64,000 nucleotides of DNA from Aralia elata (taxonomy: Eukaryota > Streptophyta > Magnoliopsida > Apiales > Araliaceae). Made by a program: the position numbers and the translations under genes. The notes under the pieces were generated by a model. It had not been told where the DNA came from. It worked only from the letters and a program-made list of their open reading frames with translations, and made no database searches. This document shows positions 60,045 through 64,000 of this stretch, piece by piece (the stretch's first letter is position 1; each line of letters starts with the position of its first letter). The stretch is taken from the NCBI GenBank assembly GCA_034770075.1, contig CM068385.1, positions 50,290,746-50,354,745 of the forward strand, given 5' to 3'.

Positions 60045-60065
60045 CAGAGAGAGAGAGAGAGAGAG
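60045..60065 (+). repeat. GA microsatellite
   Basis: About ten GA dinucleotides in the 3' LTR, upstream of a purine-rich segment. Confidence 0.9.
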
Positions 60066-60895
60066 CTCACCGGAAATAAGGAAGAAGTCGCCGGAAAAGA
60101 GGAAGAACTCGTCAGAAAAGGAAGGAGGAAGAAGAAGAGGGCACGGGTGGAGGAACCAAGCAAGAAGGACCTTCAAAATCAAGCCTAGCCAAGCTTCTTA
60201 ACCTCTAGGAAGGATTTACAGAGGTAAAACATCAACCAAATCCTTTCCATTCGATTTCTTGTTAAACATTTCAAGTTTTCTTAGTTTTGAGCTCTTAAGC
60301 TTGTGGGTCGGATTTTTAGCGATTCTTGGTGTTTTTGTTTGTTGTGATTGTTTGTAAATGTTGTTAAGAGACTATGTAAGCCATTAATAAAATCAAAGTG
60401 GAACAAAAGCGCAAGAAATCCTTACCTTGGCTTAATGGAGCAAGAACAATGGACTTTGGACATGAACTTGGACATTTGGACTTTTTAGAGGACTGTAAAG
60501 CTATGATTTTGTGTTTGTTAATTTTATTTGTTGCTATGGTGTTGTAGTTCCATGGGTTATGAAGCTAACCCAGTTGGAATGGAGTAAAAAGGAGTTAAAA
60601 CGAGTTCGTAGTAATGATTCTTGTAAAACATGTCAAGAACTCGAAGAACAGAGTATGAACTTTACACTTTGGCTTAGGATTTGACCATGTTAATTTTAAT
60701 GGGTAGCTCTGGATTTTTGATATGTTGTAGCCCCATGCGTTAGGAGTCCATAGAGTCCGAAATGGACCAATTTGCTTGTGTATTGAAGGAGTTATGGAGG
60801 TTGGAATGGCCGGAGGTCGGAGTCACGAACTGGGAAGAAACCCAGAATCCGGCTACTGGAGAGTCGCGCCGCAGTGCCACTAATAAGCCTTGCAG

Positions 60896-61026
60896 CTCAC
60901 GCTGCAGCGAGAGGCAAGTGGGGAAAGATCGGGGCTCACGCCGCAGCGTGAGGCCCTGTCATTGGGAAAACACGGGACTCACGCCGCAGCGTGAGGTCCA
61001 GTGCTTGAGCTTGGCGCTGCAGCGCC
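60896..61026 (+). repeat. Palindrome cluster ctcacgccgcagcgtgag in the chromovirus LTR
   Basis: Copies at 60896-60913 (ctcacgctgcagcgagag, imperfect), 60935-60952 and 60978-60995 (both ctcacgccgcagcgtgag, 7-bp stem with CGCA loop), and a shorter ggcgctgcagcgcc at 61013-61026. Copies 2 and 3 are 43 bp apart. GC-rich islands in an AT-rich LTR, comparable with the palindrome clusters of the copia and Tat elements. Confidence 0.9.
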
Positions 61027-62492
61027 AGCTCCGTGTTTGGGCCAGGTTGGGTTAGTTAGACCGGGTCGGATCGGGTCGGACCTAATGAGCCCATTTCAGC
61101 AGGGTCCAACACTTATATTTTTCTTGGATTAAATGATTAGACAGGTTAACCAAGCATATTTTGTTAAGCCCCAAATGCTTAATTATTTATTAAATGTCAA
61201 CCAAATTAGTAGTCGTAGTGGCAATCAATGTGTTTTAATGATGCAGCGTCCGTTTTGAACCATTATTTGGTATGTGACTAATTGTTATGTAAATATGTAC
61301 TTAATTGTGTAGGATATTAAGGAGCGTGTGTTATAATATTGTAGCAGCGCATCAGGCAAGTTTCCTATCCCTTGTCTAACCCTTGTGTTGGGCAAGTTTC
61401 TAAACCTTATGCACTATTCTTTTTATTTCGTGCAAACAGGTGTATGTTATGCAAGTTTCCTAACGCTTGTCTAACCCTTGTGTTGGGCAAGTTTTCCTTA
61501 ACCTTACTCGAATTATATTTTGAGCAGGATTCATATTTTATACAGCTTGTATATTGTTGCAAATTTCATGACTCAAATTGAGTTATTACTTTTGAATCAT
61601 ATTAGTGGACTAATTATTGTCAATTACTCCACCTCCAAGATAATTATTGATATTCGCAGCTTATGCATTTGAATTCATTATCTATTGTTGGATTGTGAAA
61701 CGTTTAAGTTCTTCATTCATGAAATGGTTTAAGGAGATAGTCTACGCCATTTGTTTTCGGTTAGACATGTACAGGTTATTATTTTCAAAGCTATCCAAAC
61801 AGATTGTTGGTGCGGATTCTTGAACTGAGAGAGCAACCCTTATTAGGGGATTATAATGTGTCGGTTATTCGATGCAGTCAGAGTTAAATGTTATGCATAT
61901 ACATGGTGTACGAGAGGCTGATCCCCTCGAGTACAACTGACGGGGCCAGGTTTTTAAAAGAGTTAGGCGAATAACTGACTCTGTGGCCAAAAGTTCATGG
62001 TCGGTTGGACCACTCAGCAGTAAATAATCATTATTCATTGATTTATTTGGACTTTGATTATGTCATTTCAGCTATTTCATCAATGTTCATAAATTGTTGA
62101 TCTATGCAGCTATTATTCTTATTCATTCATGATATATCTTCATTCTGACTTTTAAACTTGCTGAGCAAAGTAGTTGCTCACCCTTGCTATATCATGAACC
62201 TATTGCAGTTAAGCCGGGGAGTTCCAAAGGTGACAAAGGCAAAGGAAAGCTTAAGGAATAGTTACATATACTATCCCGTTGTGTAATCGTGGAATAGTTT
62301 TGTATTATTAATGTATTCCGCGATGTATTTATTTAAGGTTGTAGACCTTGGGACCGTAGTGAACCTTTTGTAATGAACAACATATGTTTATTTTATTCCG
62401 CATTAGTTAATTTATGTTGTTTAGAGGTGTATGGATGCATTTTATCGTGAGCACTAAATTCGAGGTATTGGTACCTGAATTTGAGGGTGTCA

Positions 62493-62723
62493 CAGTATAA
62501 ACATGGAAATATAGGAATGAAAGGATTGCACATGCAAAAATAAAATAAAAATAACCAATAAAAAGCTAATTTTTATTGTTATCAATAAAAATAAGATATT
62601 TATTTTGCCAATAAATTAAGCTAATTTTATCCTTTCTTACTCATTATTGAAATATTATAATCAAATTAAAAATTGGTATTTTATTCAAATTTAGTAAACT
62701 TACAACACTTACATATGCTTTTA
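62493..62723. other. AT-rich flank
   Basis: AT-rich non-coding DNA after the chromovirus; nothing recognised. Confidence 0.4.
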
Positions 62724-62731
62724 GGATTTTT

Positions 62732-63004
62732 GGCTAAAATTCATTTTGCACCCTAAACTTTAACTCTAAAATCAATTTGCATCTTAATTTTTATTTTGAA
62801 TTAAATGCACCATAAACTTTGAGTTTCAAAATAATTTGCACCCTCTACACTAAAGTTTAGGATGCAAATTGTTTTGACTAGAGGGTTTGAAGGGTGTAAA
62901 TTATTTTGAAGGTCAAAGTTTAGGGTACATTTAATTCAAAATAAAATTTATGGTGCAAATTTATTTTAGGATTAAAGTTTAGAATACAAAGTAGAATTTA
63001 GTCT
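62732..63004. mobile_element. 273-bp foldback MITE
   Basis: Two ~100-bp arms in inverted orientation: the left arm contains caccctaaactttaactcta and ttattttgaattaaatgcac; the right arm carries their approximate reverse complements (tacatttaattcaaaataaa, aggattaaagtttagaatac). Flanked on both sides by ggattttt (62724-62731 and 63005-63012), an 8-bp target-site duplication (9 bp with one mismatch). No coding capacity. The size, foldback form and 8-9-bp duplication suit a hAT- or Mutator-type MITE; I cannot decide which. Confidence 0.8.
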
Positions 63005-63097
63005 GGATTTTTCTTAAATTATTAATATACACAATAAAGGCACGCAGACATCAAAAATTAAGTAATATTTCAAATTATTAATTATTATGCTATATAT

Positions 63098-63211
63098 GAC
63101 TAGGGATAACTTTAATTTAAATATTTTTAGTCATTTATTCTTTATATTACCAACGACTAGGGATAACTTTAATTGAAATACTTTTAGTCATTTATTCTTA
63201 ATATTAACAAA
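63098..63211 (+). repeat. 57-bp tandem duplication
   Basis: Two copies of a unit beginning gactagggataactttaatt (63098 and 63155) with few differences. Confidence 0.85.
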
Positions 63212-63267
63212 TGAGAAGCAACTCACAGTATGATTATATAACAAATGAAGAAATAAAGAAAATCACT

Positions 63268-63787
63268 GGGTATGTTTGTTTGTAAGGATAATGCTTGGAA
63301 TTGGACAATTAATTCCAAGTCTCTTGTTTGTTCTAAAAATTGGACTACTTGAGATTAATTATTAGTCCAGGAATAACAAAATGACTTAGAATGGAAGATT
63401 ATGTAATACCATGTCTAACCAATCAAGTATTATAATCCTACTTAGTTGGGACTAAAAAATTTGTGTACAAAATTAACATTTACCTTTTAAAAAAATAACC
63501 GATGTATCATATTATATCTATCTATCACATTACTTAAAATACAAATATATTTTTATTATTGATAAGGGTATAAAAGTCCAAGCGATAGTTTTTTTTATTC
63601 AATTCTTTAAATAATCTGGAATAAGACAAACATAACTTGAGATTATTTTAAGTTATCTTAGAAAAAATCTCATTCTAAACAAATATGTGATTAAAACTAT
63701 TTAATCTCAGAATTAGTAGTCTTCAGATTATTATCTATGGAAATATATATAGTCTCAGAATTATAATTCTTACAAATAAATATGGCC
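63268..63787. mobile_element. MITE-like segment with terminal inverted repeats
   Basis: The left end gggtatgtttgtttgtaagg matches, with mismatches, the reverse complement of the right end (ttacaaataaatatggcc). There are further internal inverted pairs such as ggacta..tagtcc. No clear target-site duplication, so boundaries and class are tentative. Confidence 0.45.
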
Positions 63788-64000
63788 TAAAAGAATAATT
63801 AACAAAAATCTAGTGGGGAGAAAAATAAAAATCTCAAAACAAAAAGTCAAGAATAATTAATTTTTAGTATTGAAAATTATTTTTTCCCTAAAATATTGTT
63901 GGTAATCCATATTAGTTATTAAAAAAAATTTCTTTTCATTATAAAAAACGAATCAATTGTAATATAAGTTATCGAATAGAAACATATTTTCTGATATATA
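63788..64000. other. AT-rich end of window
   Basis: AT-rich DNA without ORF or recognisable repeat. Confidence 0.4.

Larger units (their letters stand above)
59312..62492 (+). mobile_element. Chromovirus 3' LTR (~3.18 kb)
   Basis: From tgtaacgaccgggaattc after the polypurine tract to gaatttgagggtgtca at 62492. The last ~1.17 kb matches the truncated 5' LTR at 52065-53252. The first 2 kb has a GA microsatellite (60045-60065), a GC-rich palindrome cluster (60896-61026), and open stretches without recognisable domains (59911-60201, 60762-61055). The repeated cttgtctaacccttgtgttg segment occurs twice, at about 61371 and 61467. The flank after the end is cagta; the matching 5' target-site duplication was lost with the LTR truncation. 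Confidence 0.9.

Noticed and set aside
60762..61055. 97-residue frame in the chromovirus LTR.
   Set aside because: It spans the GC palindrome cluster, is located in an LTR and has no domain.

Overview
This window is intergenic, retrotransposon-dominated nuclear DNA of a flowering plant, probably a eudicot. The evidence is plant-type Ty1/copia, Tat/Retand-type Ty3/gypsy and Tekay (Del)-type chromovirus sequences with plant tRNA primer-binding sites, plant-specific PMD and DUF7745 domains, and long AT-rich MITE-bearing spacers. I found no host gene outside mobile elements, and no rRNA, tRNA or CRISPR. Species cannot be named from sequence alone.

Layout. (1) 1-4410: the decayed end of a copia polyprotein, a polypurine tract, a ~2.15 kb LTR whose last 322 bp are duplicated, then a Met-tRNA primer-binding site and a non-coding leader with GC-rich palindromes and an iterated AATAAA-GGAG-TTTATT hairpin motif. 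(2) 4411-5371: an antisense fragment of the same LTR family as the chromovirus at 52-62.5 kb, broken by a Tat LTR. (3) 5372-12230: a Tat 5' LTR, primer-binding site, a scrap of integrase, several short tandem repeats and a ~100 bp module shared with the second Tat element. (4) 12231-38873: a 26.6 kb satellite of ~380 copies of a 70-bp unit (two 35-bp half units), with nested segmental duplications, ending in a 100-N gap. (5) 38974-50662: the 3' part of another Tat element: frameshifted RT, RNase H, a second RNase H and integrase, two antisense genes (DUF7745-like and PMD-like), a 1 kb tandem array homologous to the giant satellite, polypurine tract and 3' LTR. (6) 50663-52064: antisense Tat gag-protease debris. 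(7) 52065-62492: a nearly full-length but frameshifted Tekay-type chromovirus with a truncated 5' LTR, an extra coiled-coil ORF upstream of gag, and a 3.2 kb 3' LTR. (8) 62493-64000: AT-rich DNA with a 273-bp foldback MITE and another MITE-like segment.

Main message: the 26.6 kb satellite has a clear relative in the 3' untranslated region of the Tat element a few kb away. Both arrays share the 35/70-bp architecture and the CCGG-flanked core, and both lie downstream of the same ~100 bp module in the same orientation. This looks like a satellite born from a retrotransposon 3' UTR minisatellite and caught next to its source. The two Tat LTRs differ so much (by eye roughly 70-75% identity, target-site duplications not matching) that they probably belong to two different elements bridged by the array, not to one 45-kb insertion.

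Caveats: the array stops at an assembly gap, and the Tat pol just after the gap is full of single-base indels plus an 80-bp pure G/C homopolymer block, so part of the apparent decay there may be sequence error. Short ORFs inside the satellite are products of its periodicity and are not annotated as genes.
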